A DNA stretch of 64,000 bases. Origin: Lysobacter firmicutimachus (GTDB lineage Bacteria; Pseudomonadota; Gammaproteobacteria; Xanthomonadales; Xanthomonadaceae). Positions 8,343-18,665 of the stretch are shown piece by piece. The stretch lies in contig NZ_JBANDL010000002.1 in NCBI RefSeq assembly GCF_037027445.1, positions 4,154,001 to 4,218,000 on the forward strand, given 5' to 3'. Both the position numbers and the translations under genes were made by a program. The notes beneath the pieces were generated by a model. It did no database searches. It was not told where the DNA came from and saw only the letters and a program-made list of their open reading frames with translations. How positions within the stretch are numbered: position 1 is the stretch's first letter; every line of letters begins with the position of its first letter.

Positions 8343-9479
8343 TTAATCGCGGCGCTTGCCGCCGCCCTTGCGCGCGACGACCTTGTCGGCCGGTTTGTCG
8401 GTCGCCTCGTCGTCCGCGACCGCCGCCGCCAGCGGCGGCAGCGCGGGCTCGTGCAGGTACAAGTCGGCCGGGCTGTCGTTCGGGCAGCTGCGGTCCGGGA
8501 AACCATGGCGCGACTGCACGTCGCGCGCGCAATCGGGCAGTTCGCCGAAATCCTTGCCGGCGGCCATGCACTGCGCGTCGACCTCGCGCCGTACCTGTTC
8601 GCGCCTGCGCACGAAGTCCTCGCCGCATTTGCGGGTCAGGCGGATGCGGTCGAGATCGTCCTGGGCGGCGTTGCTGCCGTCCAGGCCGTACAAGGTCAAT
8701 TCGTCGGGCGTGAGGATGCGCAGATCGCGGTTGGCGATGGTCATCATCAGATCGGCGACTGCGGTGGCGACGCCGTTGCGCTCCAGGTAGTCGCGCACTT
8801 CGCGGCTGATCGCGCGCAGTTCGCGGCTGAGTTCGGCGCGCGAGGTCGCGGTGGAACGGTCGCGCATCAGCCGATGGATGCCGACCTTGCCCTCGACCGA
8901 GCGGGTGTCGCCGGCGGCCAGCACCAGTACGCAGGCGCTGTGGCAGACCGCGCCGTCCCGGACCCAGATCGACCAGCCCGACTCGGCGATCGAGTCGCCG
9001 GCGCGGATCGCCTCTTCGACGTGGCCGCCGCTGGAATCGATGTCGAGGACCCGGGTCGGGATCTCCATCCGCGTCGCCATCGCCGCGACGCGCTGCACCA
9101 GGGCGGTGAAGCCGGCGCCGATCTTGCCTTCGTAGCGCACCCGCACCACCCCGGCCGACTGGCACGGCGCCAGGGCGTCGACCAGGCTGAAGAAATCCAG
9201 CCCGCTCAGGCGCTCGCCGTCGCCGTCGCCCAGGTAGTCGTAGCCGCAGCTGATCCGCGCACTGCCGTTGTCGAGCTTGGCCGGCGGCCAGTAGGTGCCA
9301 CGCAAGACTTCCGCCTCGCTGGGCGGCGTCGAGCGCGCCGGTGACGCCGCCCGCGCCGGCTCGTTCTGGCTGCCCAGGGTCACCGCCTCGCTGCGGGCCG
9401 GATCGGGTGCGGCGTCCTTCGCGCAGCCTGCCAGGCCCAGCAGACACAAACCCAGCGCAAGCGACCATCTGTAAAACAT
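8343..9479 (-). CDS. Putative lipoprotein with ClpP/crotonase-like fold
   Basis: A 378-residue exported protein. The N-terminus LCLLGLAGCA is a lipobox with Cys19 as the lipidation site. A low-complexity spacer follows, to about residue 60. The central part resembles ClpP-fold periplasmic proteins: a strand-turn DIDSSGGHVEEAI with the Gly-Gly oxyanion turn, then CHSACVLVLAAGDTRSVEGKVGIHR, where the Ser in HSAC sits at the usual nucleophile position and the His of GIHR follows. Such proteins are widespread, usually labelled hypothetical, and their substrates are unknown. The C-terminus is basic (RKGGGKRRD). It is convergent with the aldo/keto reductase and divergent from the metE riboswitch. 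Catalytic competence is inferred, not shown. Confidence 0.75.
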   Translation of the reverse strand: MFYRWSLALGLCLLGLAGCAKDAAPDPARSEAVTLGSQNEPARAASPARSTPPSEAEVLRGTYWPPAKLDNGSARISCGYDYLGDGDGERLSGLDFFSLVDALAPCQSAGVVRVRYEGKIGAGFTALVQRVAAMATRMEIPTRVLDIDSSGGHVEEAIRAGDSIAESGWSIWVRDGAVCHSACVLVLAAGDTRSVEGKVGIHRLMRDRSTATSRAELSRELRAISREVRDYLERNGVATAVADLMMTIANRDLRILTPDELTLYGLDGSNAAQDDLDRIRLTRKCGEDFVRRREQVRREVDAQCMAAGKDFGELPDCARDVQSRHGFPDRSCPNDSPADLYLHEPALPPLAAAVADDEATDKPADKVVARKGGGKRRD

Positions 9480-9811
9480 GTTCCACCCATCGGATTCGGG
9501 ATTGCGGGCCGTCCCGGGCCCGCCTCGCGCATCGTTGCGACGATGCCACGTTAGCCGCAGCCGTTATCCGACTCAACGGCGTCGCGACGCCGCAAGCGGC
9601 CGCCGCGGCCGTGCGCTTCATCTTCGTCGGCGCCGCATGAACGCCAGCCGGCGAAATCCGCCTCGCGCGCGCCCCGTCGCCGGACCCGTGCGCAGCCGGC
9701 AGACCGGGCAAAGCCGCGCGCACCGATTGACTCCGCCGGCCGCGCTGCGTAACTTGGCGTCGTTACGGTGAACATCGCTTCATAAAGATATAGCGATGCG
9801 ACACGCCGCCA
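9480..9811. other. Intergenic gap before the metE riboswitch
   Basis: About 330 bases without a convincing gene. The AT-richer stretch TTACGG (9763-9768)...ATAAAGATATAGC (9782-9794), shortly before the aptamer, is the likely metE promoter area. No well-spaced hexamer pair stands out. The rest is GC-rich and featureless. Confidence 0.5.
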
Positions 9812-10032
9812 CCGGTCCCCCGGAGGCGGCCAGAGGGAATCCGGTGCGAATCCGGAGCTGCCCCGCAGCGGTATGGGAAACGAACGGGCCTTGGCACTGG
9901 GCGGTAATGCCTGGGAAGCGGCCTCAGTAGGAGAAGCCTGAAACGGGAAACGCGTGGTCAGGAACGAGCCGTGCTCGTTCCTCCCCCCCTTCCCGGCTTC
10001 AAGTCCCGAGCCCGAAGACCTGCCGCGACCGG
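9812..10032 (+). ncRNA. Cobalamin (B12) riboswitch upstream of metE
   Basis: This second aptamer shares a roughly 75-base core with the nrdA riboswitch: CTGCCCCGCAGCGGTATGGG, AAACGAACGGG, TGGCACTGGGCGG, GCCTGGGAAGCGGCC and AGTAGGAG, with scattered differences. AGGGAATCCGGTGCGAATCC near 9834 is the canonical 5' block, and the B12 box AGCCCGAAGACCTGCC is at 10008-10023. P1 is CCGGTC (9812-9817) with GACCGG (10027-10032). The peripheral arm differs from that of the nrdA copy: GGAACGAGC-CGT-GCTCGTTCC is nested within GAAGCC...GGCTTC. In this family B12 binding represses the downstream gene. Here that is the B12-independent methionine synthase. Confidence 0.95.
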
Positions 10033-10074
10033 AAGGCTCGCCTTCCGTCCGACTCCGGCGCGTGCGCCGGTCGC
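10025..10074 (+). promoter_or_regulatory. Candidate anti-P1 expression platform of the metE riboswitch
   Basis: GCGACCGG (10025-10032) contains the 3' strand of aptamer stem P1. It is also perfectly complementary to CCGGTCGC (10067-10074). Between them lies a second perfect stem, CGGAAGG-CTCG-CCTTCCG (10030-10047), and CCGGCGC-GT-GCGCCGG. P1 and the downstream 8-bp pairing cannot form together, so this is the likely switch point. No U-run is present; the output mechanism is inferred. Confidence 0.5.
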
Positions 10075-10232
10075 GCGCCCTCGCGGCGCCGGCCGCCGCG
10101 CGCAGCCGGCTCGCCCGCGGGGGCGAAGGTCGAAACCAGGGTCGTCGCAGCCGGGCGCGCCAGCGCCGGGCCGGCGCCGCCGTGGTCTCCTTCGTTGCCC
10201 TGCGTCATGCCCACGCATCGCAGGTACTCATC

Positions 10233-12512
10233 ATGATCAGCGTTACCCATCTCGGCTTCCCGCGCATCGGCGCGCGGCGCGAGCTCAAGCAGGCCCTGGA
10301 ATCGTTCTGGAAAGGCGAGTCCGCGGCCGACGCCCTGTACGCCGCCGCCGCAGCGCTACGCGAACGCCACTGGCGCCTGGCCGGCGCCGCCGGCGCCGAC
10401 AGCGTGCCGTGCAACGACTTCTCCCTTTACGACCAGGCGCTCGACACCGCGGTGCTGTTCGACGCGATTCCGGCCAGTCACCGCGAGCTGTACGAACACG
10501 ATCCGTTGGCCGGCTACTTCGCCCTCGCCCGCGGCGTGCAGGACGGACGGCGCGATCTGCACGCGCTGGAAATGACCAAGTGGTTCGACACCAACTACCA
10601 CTACCTGGTGCCGCAGTTCGAGCCCGGCCAACGCTTCGCCCTGCGCGCCGACAAGCCGCTGGCCGAACTGGCCCAGGCGCAGGCGCTGGGCCTGCAGGCG
10701 CGGCCGGTGCTGCTCGGCCCGGTGACCTGGCTCAAGCTCGGCAAGCGCCGCGACGGCGGCGACCCGCGCGAACTGCTCGAGGCCCTGCTGCCGGCGTATG
10801 CGCAGTTGCTGGAACGGCTCAAGGCCGCCGGCGCGCAATGGGTGCAGATCGACGAGCCGGCGCTGGTGCTGGACCTGGACGACGCCGACCGCGCCGCCTA
10901 CCGCCGCGCCTACGCCGCCCTGGCCGAGGCCGACGCGCCGCAGCGCCTGCTGGCCACTTACTTCGGCGGGCTCGGCGACAATGCCGCGCTGGCGGCGCAA
11001 TTGCCGGTGCAGGGCCTGCACCTGGATCTGGTGCGCGCACCGCAGCAACTGGAAAGCCTGCTCGCCCTGCTGCCGGCCGAGCGCGCGCTGAGCCTGGGCG
11101 TGGTCGACGGCCGCAACATCTGGCGCGCCGATCTCGATGCGGCGCTGAGCCTGGCGCGCCGCGCCGGCGAACGTGCGCGCTGGCTGGCGCCGTCGTGTTC
11201 GCTGCTGCACGTGCCGACCGATCTGGAACTGGAACGCAAGCTGCCCGGGCCGCTACGGCAGTGGATGGCCTACGCCAAGCAGAAGATCGAAGAACTGCGC
11301 CTGCTCGCCGACGCCCTGGCCGGCGACGAGCGCGCTGCGCGCGAACTGGCCGCCGCCGCGAGCGCGCGCGCCGCGCGCCTGGCCTCGCCGCTGCTGCGCC
11401 ATCCGCAGGTGCGCAAGCGCCTGGCCGACGTGCGCCCTGAAATGGGCCGGCGCGCCTCGCCGTATCCGCGCCGCATCGCCTTGCAGCAAAAACGCCTCGG
11501 CTTGCCGCCGTTTCCGACCACCACCATCGGCTCGTTTCCGCAGACCGCGCAGGTGCGGCGCGCGCGCGCCGAGCACAAGGCCGGACGCCTGGACGACGCC
11601 GGCTATCGCCGCTTCCTGGAACAGGAAACCCGCGACTGCTTGAAGGAGCAGGAAGCGCTGGGCCTGGACCTGCTGGTGCACGGCGAATTCGAACGCAACG
11701 ACATGGTCGAGTACTTCGGCGAGCGGCTCGACGGCTTCGCCTTCACCGCCCACGGCTGGGTGCAGAGCTACGGCTCGCGCTGCGTCAAGCCGCCGGTGTT
11801 GTACGGCGACGTGGCGCGGCCCAAGCCGATGACCGTGCGCTGGACCCGCTACGCCCAGACCCAGACCGAGCGTCCGGTCAAGGGCATGCTGACCGGCCCG
11901 GTGACGATCCTGCAGTGGTCGTTCGTGCGCGACGACCAGCCGCGCGCCGACAGCTGCCGGCAGATCGCCCTGGCCTTGCGCGAAGAAGTGCAGGACCTGG
12001 ACGCGGCCGGCATCGCCGCGATCCAGATCGACGAGCCCGCGTTGCGCGAAGGCCTGCCGCTGCGCCGCGCCGACTGGCCGGCTTACCTGGCCTGGGCCGG
12101 CGACTGCTTCCGCCTCGCCGCCAGCGGGGTCAGCGACGCGACCCAGATCCACACCCACATGTGCTACGCCGAGTTCAACGACATCATCGAGGCGGTCGCC
12201 GCGCTCGACGCCGACGTGATCTCGATCGAGACCTCGCGCTCGCGCATGGAGCTGCTCGACGCCTTCGCCCGCTACCGCTATCCCAACGGCATCGGCCCGG
12301 GGGTCTACGACATCCACTCGCCGCGGGTGCCGAGCGAGGCGGAAATGCGCGCGCTGCTCGACAAGGCCCTGCAGGTGCTGGCGCCGGAGCAACTGTGGGT
12401 GAACCCGGACTGCGGCCTGAAGACCCGCGGCTGGCCGGAAGTGCGCGCGGCGTTGCAGGCGATGGTGCAGGCCGCGCGCGGCCTGCGCGAATCGGTCGCC
12501 GCACCGGCCTGA
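10233..12512 (+). CDS. metE: B12-independent methionine synthase (5-methyltetrahydropteroyltriglutamate-homocysteine methyltransferase)
   Basis: This 759-residue cytoplasmic enzyme transfers the methyl group of 5-methyl-THF triglutamate directly to homocysteine. The start [19 protein letters not shown] is the conserved MetE N-terminus and fixes the ATG at 10233, about 200 bases after the riboswitch. The zinc/homocysteine ligands line up with the E. coli enzyme: H642 and C644 in HTHMC, E666 in SIETSRS and C727 in NPDCGLKT. The folate-side motif [10 protein letters not shown] is present near residue 425. It is controlled by the upstream cobalamin riboswitch. The implied B12-dependent counterpart (MetH) is not in the window. 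Confidence 0.98.
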   Translation: MISVTHLGFPRIGARRELKQALESFWKGESAADALYAAAAALRERHWRLAGAAGADSVPCNDFSLYDQALDTAVLFDAIPASHRELYEHDPLAGYFALARGVQDGRRDLHALEMTKWFDTNYHYLVPQFEPGQRFALRADKPLAELAQAQALGLQARPVLLGPVTWLKLGKRRDGGDPRELLEALLPAYAQLLERLKAAGAQWVQIDEPALVLDLDDADRAAYRRAYAALAEADAPQRLLATYFGGLGDNAALAAQLPVQGLHLDLVRAPQQLESLLALLPAERALSLGVVDGRNIWRADLDAALSLARRAGERARWLAPSCSLLHVPTDLELERKLPGPLRQWMAYAKQKIEELRLLADALAGDERAARELAAAASARAARLASPLLRHPQVRKRLADVRPEMGRRASPYPRRIALQQKRLGLPPFPTTTIGSFPQTAQVRRARAEHKAGRLDDAGYRRFLEQETRDCLKEQEALGLDLLVHGEFERNDMVEYFGERLDGFAFTAHGWVQSYGSRCVKPPVLYGDVARPKPMTVRWTRYAQTQTERPVKGMLTGPVTILQWSFVRDDQPRADSCRQIALALREEVQDLDAAGIAAIQIDEPALREGLPLRRADWPAYLAWAGDCFRLAASGVSDATQIHTHMCYAEFNDIIEAVAALDADVISIETSRSRMELLDAFARYRYPNGIGPGVYDIHSPRVPSEAEMRALLDKALQVLAPEQLWVNPDCGLKTRGWPEVRAALQAMVQAARGLRESVAAPA

Positions 12513-13075
12513 GCGACCGGCAAGCTTGCGCGGTTGCTGTTGCTGTTGCTGTTGCTTTTGAGCTTGGCGTCGCGACGGACTCGCCAGAACAAAAGCAGTC
12601 CCGGAGGGAGGCCCGCAGGGAGGCGGGCCGTGCGCAGCCAGGCCAGGGAGGGCCTGTGCGGAGCAGCCCTGCGCAAACCTTGCCCCATAGCGGCTCTTGA
12701 TTCGAAACAGTTGTGGCGTTTTCTTTGGTTACTTTTGACCGAAGGAAATCCCGTGGGACGTTGTCGCCTTGGACAAAGAAAGTGACCCGGCCGCTTGCGG
12801 ACGGAAGCATTGAAGCTCTGAAGACTTCGAAGCCTTCGAACGACAAACGGCGCGAGACCGCAGCAGTGCGGTCGCGGCTTACGCCGCTCCTACAGGGGGC
12901 TTGGACAAAGAAAGTGACCCGGCCGCTTGCGGACGGAAGCTTGGCTTTAGAGCTTTAGAGCTTTAAAGCTTCAAAGCTTTAAAGCTTTAAAGCTTTGAAG
13001 CTTTCGAAGCCTTCGAACGGCAAACGGCGCGAGATCGCAGCAGCGCGGTCGCGGCTTACGCCGCTCCTACAGGGG
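12513..13075. repeat. Repeat-rich gap: CTGTTG microsatellite, duplicated segment, REP ends and GCTTTAAA tract
   Basis: I see no gene here. From 12531 there is a short GTTGCT run. TTTTCTTTGGTTACTTTT near 12720 and CAAAGAAAGTGACC near 12773 are inverted to each other, as in a dispersed Xanthomonadaceae repeat. A segment starting TTGGACAAAGAAAGTGACCC is present twice (12769-12900 and 12901-13075). Each copy continues with GGCCGCTTGCGGACGGAAGC, CTTCGAAGCCTTCGAACG, CAAACGGCGCGAGA and a half REP ending GCCGCTCCTACAGG. The second copy is longer because of a GCTTTAGA/GCTTTAAA octamer tract (about 12945-13000). Confidence 0.85.
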
Positions 13076-13110
13076 CAAAAGAAAAAGCCCCGCGGATGCG
13101 GGGCTCTTCC
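13076..13110 (-). terminator. Rho-independent terminator of gapA
   Basis: On the minus strand GCCCCGC, loop ATCC, GCGGGGC and then TTTTTCTTTT form a classic intrinsic terminator about 40 bases after the gapA stop. Confidence 0.9.
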
Positions 13111-13148
13111 GGATCGTTGCCTACGCCGGGGGCGCCGGCGACCGCCGC

Positions 13149-14339
<1,191 letters not shown>

Positions 14340-14416
14340 TTAGAGTGCGCAGTGGCGCAAGCCCCGTTCAGCATGATTACAATCCGGCCTTTCCGACCAC
14401 CCAGGGGACTCAAGGA

Positions 14417-15040
14417 ATGAACCATCGTCTGATCGGCGGCGCCCTCGCCGCAGCCCTCGCCTGCGCGGCCCAGCCGGCCCTGGCCCAGCAAGCCGGCAAC
14501 TTCACCGTCGGCATCGGCGTCCACCAGGTCAACCCGAAGTCCAACAACGGCACCGTCCTCAACGGTGCGGCCCAGTTGGAAATCGACGACAACGTCCAGC
14601 CGACCTTCACTTTCGAATACTTCATCCGCGAGAACCTCGGCATCGAGGTGCTGGCCGCAACGCCGTTCAAGCACGACATCGCGGTCAAGGGCGTGGGCAA
14701 GGTCGGCGAGACCAAGCACCTGCCGCCGACCTTCTCGCTGCAGTACCACTGGAACAGCCGCGGTACCGTCTCGCCCTTCGTCGGCGTCGGCATCAACTAC
14801 ACGACCTTCTTCAGCGAGAAGACCACCGGCGCGCTGGACGGGCTGGACCTGCGCCTGGAAGACTCGGTCGGCGTCGCCGCCCACGCCGGCATCGACTTCA
14901 TCCTCAGCGAGCGCAGCGCGATCCGCGTCGATGCGCGCTGGATGGACATCCGCAGCGACGTCGAGCTGGAAGGCGAGAAGATCGGCAAGGCCGACATCGA
15001 CCCGACCGTGTACGGCCTGGCCTACGTGATGAAGTTCTGA
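14417..15040 (+). CDS. OmpW-family outer membrane beta-barrel protein
   Basis: A 207-residue exported protein. Residues 1-24 are a signal peptide (LIGGALAAALACAAQPALAQQ). The mature part alternates polar and hydrophobic residues, as in an 8-strand barrel. It contains OmpW motifs: VGIGVHQVNPKSNNG, FTFEYFIRENLGIEVLAATPFKHDI, LPPTFSLQYHW, FVGVGINYTTFF and the C-terminal DPTVYGLAYVMKF with terminal Phe. AAGGA lies just before the ATG. OmpW proteins form narrow channels for small hydrophobic compounds and respond to stress in other species. The substrate here is unknown. It is divergent from gapA. Confidence 0.9.
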   Translation: MNHRLIGGALAAALACAAQPALAQQAGNFTVGIGVHQVNPKSNNGTVLNGAAQLEIDDNVQPTFTFEYFIRENLGIEVLAATPFKHDIAVKGVGKVGETKHLPPTFSLQYHWNSRGTVSPFVGVGINYTTFFSEKTTGALDGLDLRLEDSVGVAAHAGIDFILSERSAIRVDARWMDIRSDVELEGEKIGKADIDPTVYGLAYVMKF

Positions 15041-15177
15041 TCCGCGGCGGGCTTCGGCCCGTCGTTCCGGCCGCCGCCGCGCCCGCGGCGCGGCCGTCGC
15101 GCGGCGACCGCGAGCGACGCCGCGCACCGCCATGTTCGGACAGTCGCGGCCCGGCCGGCTCGGCTAAAGTGCGTCCG

Positions 15178-16059
15178 ATGAACGCATCCGGTCACCGCTC
15201 ACGTCCGTCTTCCCTGGCCGCGCGCGCGCTGCGCCCGCTGGCCTGCGCCGCGCTGTTGCTGACCGTGCCCGCGCAGGGCCTGGCCTGGGGTCCGCAAGGC
15301 CATCGCCTGGTCGCTGCCCTGGCCTGGGACGGCATGACCCCGCAGGCCCGCGCCGAGGCGCTGCAGTTGCTCGCCGGCGAAGCCGACCCGAGCCTGCCCG
15401 GCATCGCCAACTGGGCCGACGAACTGCGGGCCAACGACCCCAAGCTCGGCAAGCTCAGCGCCAAGTGGCATTACGTCAACCTGGCCGAACGCACGGCCGG
15501 CGACGATTGCGGCTACGAGCCGGCCCGGCATTGCCCCAACGGCGACTGCGCGATCGAGGCGATCCGCACTCAGACCGCGATCCTCGCCGACCCCGGCCGC
15601 AGCCGCGCAGAACGCCGGCAGGCGCTGAAGTTCGTGGTCCACCTGGTCGGCGACGTGCACCAGCCGCTGCATGCCGGCTATGCCGACGACAAGGGCGGCA
15701 ACGATTTCCAGATCCATATCGACGGCGAGCCCGAGCCCGCCGACGGCTACGGCACCAACCTGCATTCGCTGTGGGACAGCCGCATGTTGACGATGGCCCG
15801 GCTCGACGACGCGGCTTATCTGGCCAAGTTGCGGCGCAGCCCGGTGCCGGCGGCGAAGGCGACCGGCGTGCCGCCGGCGGCTGCGGACTGGGCCCGGCAA
15901 TCGTGCCGGATCGCCGAGCGACCGGGCCTGTACCCGCCCAGCCATACCCTCGCCCCGGCCTATGTCGCGACCTGGCGGCCGGTCGCCGAGCAGCAGCTGC
16001 GGCTCGGCGGCGCGCGCCTGGCCGCGGTGCTCAATGCCGCGCTCGCGCCCAAGCGCTGA
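15178..16059 (+). CDS. S1/P1-type zinc-dependent nuclease
   Basis: A secreted single-strand-type nuclease of the S1/P1 family, 293 residues from ATG 15178. The signal peptide ends at about residue 36, so the mature protein begins WGPQGHRL; the N-terminal Trp is itself a zinc ligand in this family. Further zinc-site motifs are NWADE, KWHYVNL, FVVHLVGDVHQPLHAG, GGNDFQIH and NLHSLWD. All three zinc sites appear intact, so it is probably active on DNA/RNA in the periplasm or outside the cell. It stands alone between ompW and a metallo-hydrolase gene. Confidence 0.95.
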   Translation: MNASGHRSRPSSLAARALRPLACAALLLTVPAQGLAWGPQGHRLVAALAWDGMTPQARAEALQLLAGEADPSLPGIANWADELRANDPKLGKLSAKWHYVNLAERTAGDDCGYEPARHCPNGDCAIEAIRTQTAILADPGRSRAERRQALKFVVHLVGDVHQPLHAGYADDKGGNDFQIHIDGEPEPADGYGTNLHSLWDSRMLTMARLDDAAYLAKLRRSPVPAAKATGVPPAAADWARQSCRIAERPGLYPPSHTLAPAYVATWRPVAEQQLRLGGARLAAVLNAALAPKR

Positions 16060-16125
16060 ACCAGGGCCGCGGCGCCCTGCGGGCGCCGTATCCTTCGCGG
16101 TAGCCCCTCGTCGCAGGAGACCGGC

Positions 16126-16995
16126 ATGACGCCGCAGGTTCTGCCCTTCCACCATCGAGACACCGGCACCTGGTCCTACCTGGTCGCCGACGCCGATAGC
16201 GGCGCGGCGGCGATCGTCGACCCGGTGCTGGACTACCAGGCGGCATCCGCGCGCACCGCGCTCGATTCCGCGCAACGCTTGCTCGATGCGGCCGCGCAGC
16301 GCGGTTGGCGGATCGAGTGGCTGCTGGAAACCCACGCCCACGCCGACCACCTCAGCGCTGCGCACGCGCTGCGCGAGCGCCTGCGCACCGCCGGCGGCGC
16401 GCCGCAGTTGGCGATCGGCCGCGGCATCGAGCAGGTGCGGCGCCACTTCGCGCCGCTGTTCGGCCTGCCGGCGCACGACCCGGCGCCGGCCTTCGACCGC
16501 CTGTTCGACGACGACGAACGCTTCCGCATCGGCGGCCTGCCGGCGCAGGCGATTCCGGTGCCCGGCCACACCCGCGACAGTCTGGCCTATCTGATCGGCG
16601 ATGCCTTGTTCGTGGGCGACTCGCTGTTCCTGCCCGACAGCGGCACCGCGCGCTGCGATTTCCCCGGCGGCGACGCGGCCCAGTTGTACCGCTCGATCCA
16701 ACGCCTGTACGCCCTGCCCGACGCCACCCGCGTGTTCGTCTGCCACGACTACGGCCAGCCCGACCGCGAACCGGCCTGCGAAACCACCATCGGCGAACAG
16801 AAGCGCAGCAACGCGCATGTGCGCGCCGATACCGGCGAGGCCGAGTTCGTGGCCCTGCGCCAGGCGCGCGACGCGACCCTGGCGGTGCCGGCGCTGATCC
16901 TGCCGGCGCTGCAGGTCAACCTGCGCGGCGGCGCCCTGCCCGAGCCGGACGCCGACGGCCAGCGCTATCTGAAACTGCCGCTCGACCGCCTCTGA
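16126..16995 (+). CDS. Metallo-beta-lactamase-fold hydrolase (persulfide dioxygenase/glyoxalase II-like)
   Basis: A 289-residue cytoplasmic protein with the metal-binding [11 protein letters not shown] motif, [25 protein letters not shown] (His and bridging Asp) and a late HDYGQPDRE (final His). The layout, with ETHAHADH and VCHDYG but without a lactamase substrate loop, matches the ETHE1/BlhA-like branch. Those members oxidise glutathione persulfide or hydrolyse thioesters. The GERKRSNAHV-type segment ([11 protein letters not shown]) near residue 224 is also typical of that branch. No rhodanese or sulfur gene is adjacent, so the exact reaction is not settled. GGAG lies a short way upstream of ATG 16126. 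Confidence 0.85.
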   Translation: MTPQVLPFHHRDTGTWSYLVADADSGAAAIVDPVLDYQAASARTALDSAQRLLDAAAQRGWRIEWLLETHAHADHLSAAHALRERLRTAGGAPQLAIGRGIEQVRRHFAPLFGLPAHDPAPAFDRLFDDDERFRIGGLPAQAIPVPGHTRDSLAYLIGDALFVGDSLFLPDSGTARCDFPGGDAAQLYRSIQRLYALPDATRVFVCHDYGQPDREPACETTIGEQKRSNAHVRADTGEAEFVALRQARDATLAVPALILPALQVNLRGGALPEPDADGQRYLKLPLDRL

Positions 16996-17176
16996 CGCGA
17001 TCGCCCATCGGCGCGGAGGACGCTCTCCGGCGGCCGATCGCGCCGGCCGGATCGCGTCCGGCGCGGTGGGTGCGCCAGGCCGAATCGATCCGGACCATCG
17101 ACGCGCCCTGAGCGCAGGCACGGCGGCGGCGCTTCGCGCTACTCTCGCCCTACCCCACACGCCGAGGCTTCGCGCC

Positions 17177-17965
17177 ATGCTCCGCCCGTTCCGCCGCTTG
17201 CTCGGCGCCTTGTGCGTCGCCGGCCTGCTCGCCGGTCCGCTCGCCGCGCAATCGCGCCACGATGCCGCCCCGGTCACGGTATTCGCCGCCGCCAGCCTCA
17301 AAGAGTCGCTGGACGAAGCCGCCGCCGCGTTCCGGCGCAGCGGCGGCGCGCCGGTGCGGGTGTCCTACGCGGCCAGCTCTGCGCTGGCGCGCCAGATCGA
17401 ACAGGGCGCGCCGGCCGATGCCTTCGTCTCGGCCGACCTGGAGTGGATGGACTATCTGCAAGAGCGCGGCCTGATCGACGTCCCCAGCCGGCGCAACCTG
17501 CTCGGCAACCGGTTGGTGCTGATCGCGCCGCAAGCCAGCCGCGCGCCCGCGGTGGCGCTCAAGCCCGGGGTGGATCTCAAGCCGCTGCTCGGCGACGGCC
17601 GCCTGGCCCTGGCCCTGACCGCGAGCGTGCCGGCCGGCAAGTACGCCCGCGCCGCCTTCGTCCGTTACGGCGTCTGGGCCGCGCTGCAACCGCGCGTGGC
17701 CGAAGCCGAGAACGTGCGCGCCGCGCTGATGCTGGTCGCGCGCGGCGAAGCGCCGCTGGGCGTGGTCTACGCCAGCGATGCGCGCGCCGAACCGAAGGTG
17801 CGGGTATTGGCGACGTTTCCCGCCGACAGCCATCCGCCGATCGTCTATCCGGTGGCGCGGCTGGTCTCGAGCAAGAACCCGGGCGCGGCCGCGTTCGTGC
17901 GCTGGCTGGGCACGCCCGCCGCGGCCACGATCTTCCGCCGCCACGGCCTGGCCGTATTGAAGTAG
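17177..17965 (+). CDS. modA: Molybdate ABC transporter, periplasmic binding protein
   Basis: The first gene of modABC, encoding the oxyanion-binding protein that delivers molybdate to the ModB permease. Residues 1-25 form a signal peptide ([18 protein letters not shown]). The mature part begins [17 protein letters not shown], the ModA hallmark with the Ser of AAASL as ligand. [33 protein letters not shown] and [11 protein letters not shown] carry the other ligand loops. It has 262 residues, normal for the family. ModB starts ten bases after its stop. No molybdate riboswitch or ModE gene is apparent nearby. Confidence 0.95.
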   Translation: MLRPFRRLLGALCVAGLLAGPLAAQSRHDAAPVTVFAAASLKESLDEAAAAFRRSGGAPVRVSYAASSALARQIEQGAPADAFVSADLEWMDYLQERGLIDVPSRRNLLGNRLVLIAPQASRAPAVALKPGVDLKPLLGDGRLALALTASVPAGKYARAAFVRYGVWAALQPRVAEAENVRAALMLVARGEAPLGVVYASDARAEPKVRVLATFPADSHPPIVYPVARLVSSKNPGAAAFVRWLGTPAAATIFRRHGLAVLK

Positions 17966-17975
17966 CCGCACTGCG

Positions 17976-18665
17976 ATGGAGTTCAGCGACGCCGAACTGA
18001 CCGCGATCTGGCTCAGCCTCAAGATCGCCACGGTCGCGACCTTGGCCAGCTTGCCGTTCGGCATCGGCCTGGGCTGGTTGCTGGCGCGCGTGCGCTTTCC
18101 CGGCAAGCTGCTGCTCGACACCGTGCTGCACCTGCCGCTGGTGTTGCCGCCGGTGGTGACCGGCTATGCGCTGCTGGTCCTGCTCGGCTCGCAGGGGCCG
18201 CTCGGCCGTTGGCTGCACGAGCAATGGGGCATCGGCTTCGCCTTCCGTTGGACCGGCGCCGCGCTGGCCAGCGCGATCATGGGCTTCCCCCTGCTGGTGC
18301 GGGCGATCCGGCTGTCGATCGAAGCGGTCGACCCGCGCCTGGAACAGGCCGCCGCGACCCTGGGTGCGAATCGCTGGCGAGTGTTCTTCGGCGTGACCCT
18401 GCCGCTGGCCTGGCCCGGCCTGCTGGCCGGCGCGGTGCTGTCCTTCGCCAAGGCGCTGGGCGAGTTCGGCGCAACCATCACTTTCGTGTCGAACATTCCC
18501 GGCGAAACCCAGACCCTGTCCTCGGCGATCTACGGCCTGATGCAGGTGCCCGACGCCGAGGCCGGCGTGCTGCGCCTGGCCGCGGTCGCGGTGGCGATCT
18601 CGTTCGCCGCGGTGCTGGCCTCGGAATGGCTGGTGCAGCGCCAGCGCGCGAGCGCGCAGCGATGA
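17976..18665 (+). CDS. modB: Molybdate ABC transporter, permease
   Basis: A 229-residue inner-membrane permease with five to six helices. The EAA loop that contacts the ATPase is EQAAATLGANRWRVFFGVTLPLAWPG. GYALLVLLGSQGPLG and SFAKALGEFGATITFVSNIPGETQTL are characteristic ModB segments. It overlaps modC by four bases (ATGA), implying translational coupling. Confidence 0.95.
   Translation: MEFSDAELTAIWLSLKIATVATLASLPFGIGLGWLLARVRFPGKLLLDTVLHLPLVLPPVVTGYALLVLLGSQGPLGRWLHEQWGIGFAFRWTGAALASAIMGFPLLVRAIRLSIEAVDPRLEQAAATLGANRWRVFFGVTLPLAWPGLLAGAVLSFAKALGEFGATITFVSNIPGETQTLSSAIYGLMQVPDAEAGVLRLAAVAVAISFAAVLASEWLVQRQRASAQR

Noticed and set aside
10030..10074. Intrinsic terminator after the metE riboswitch
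   Set aside because: The stems are strong but no U-run follows; listed as an expression platform instead.
17000..17176. Molybdenum-cofactor riboswitch before modA
   Set aside because: The gap is short, GC-rich and shows none of the conserved blocks of that RNA that I could recognise.
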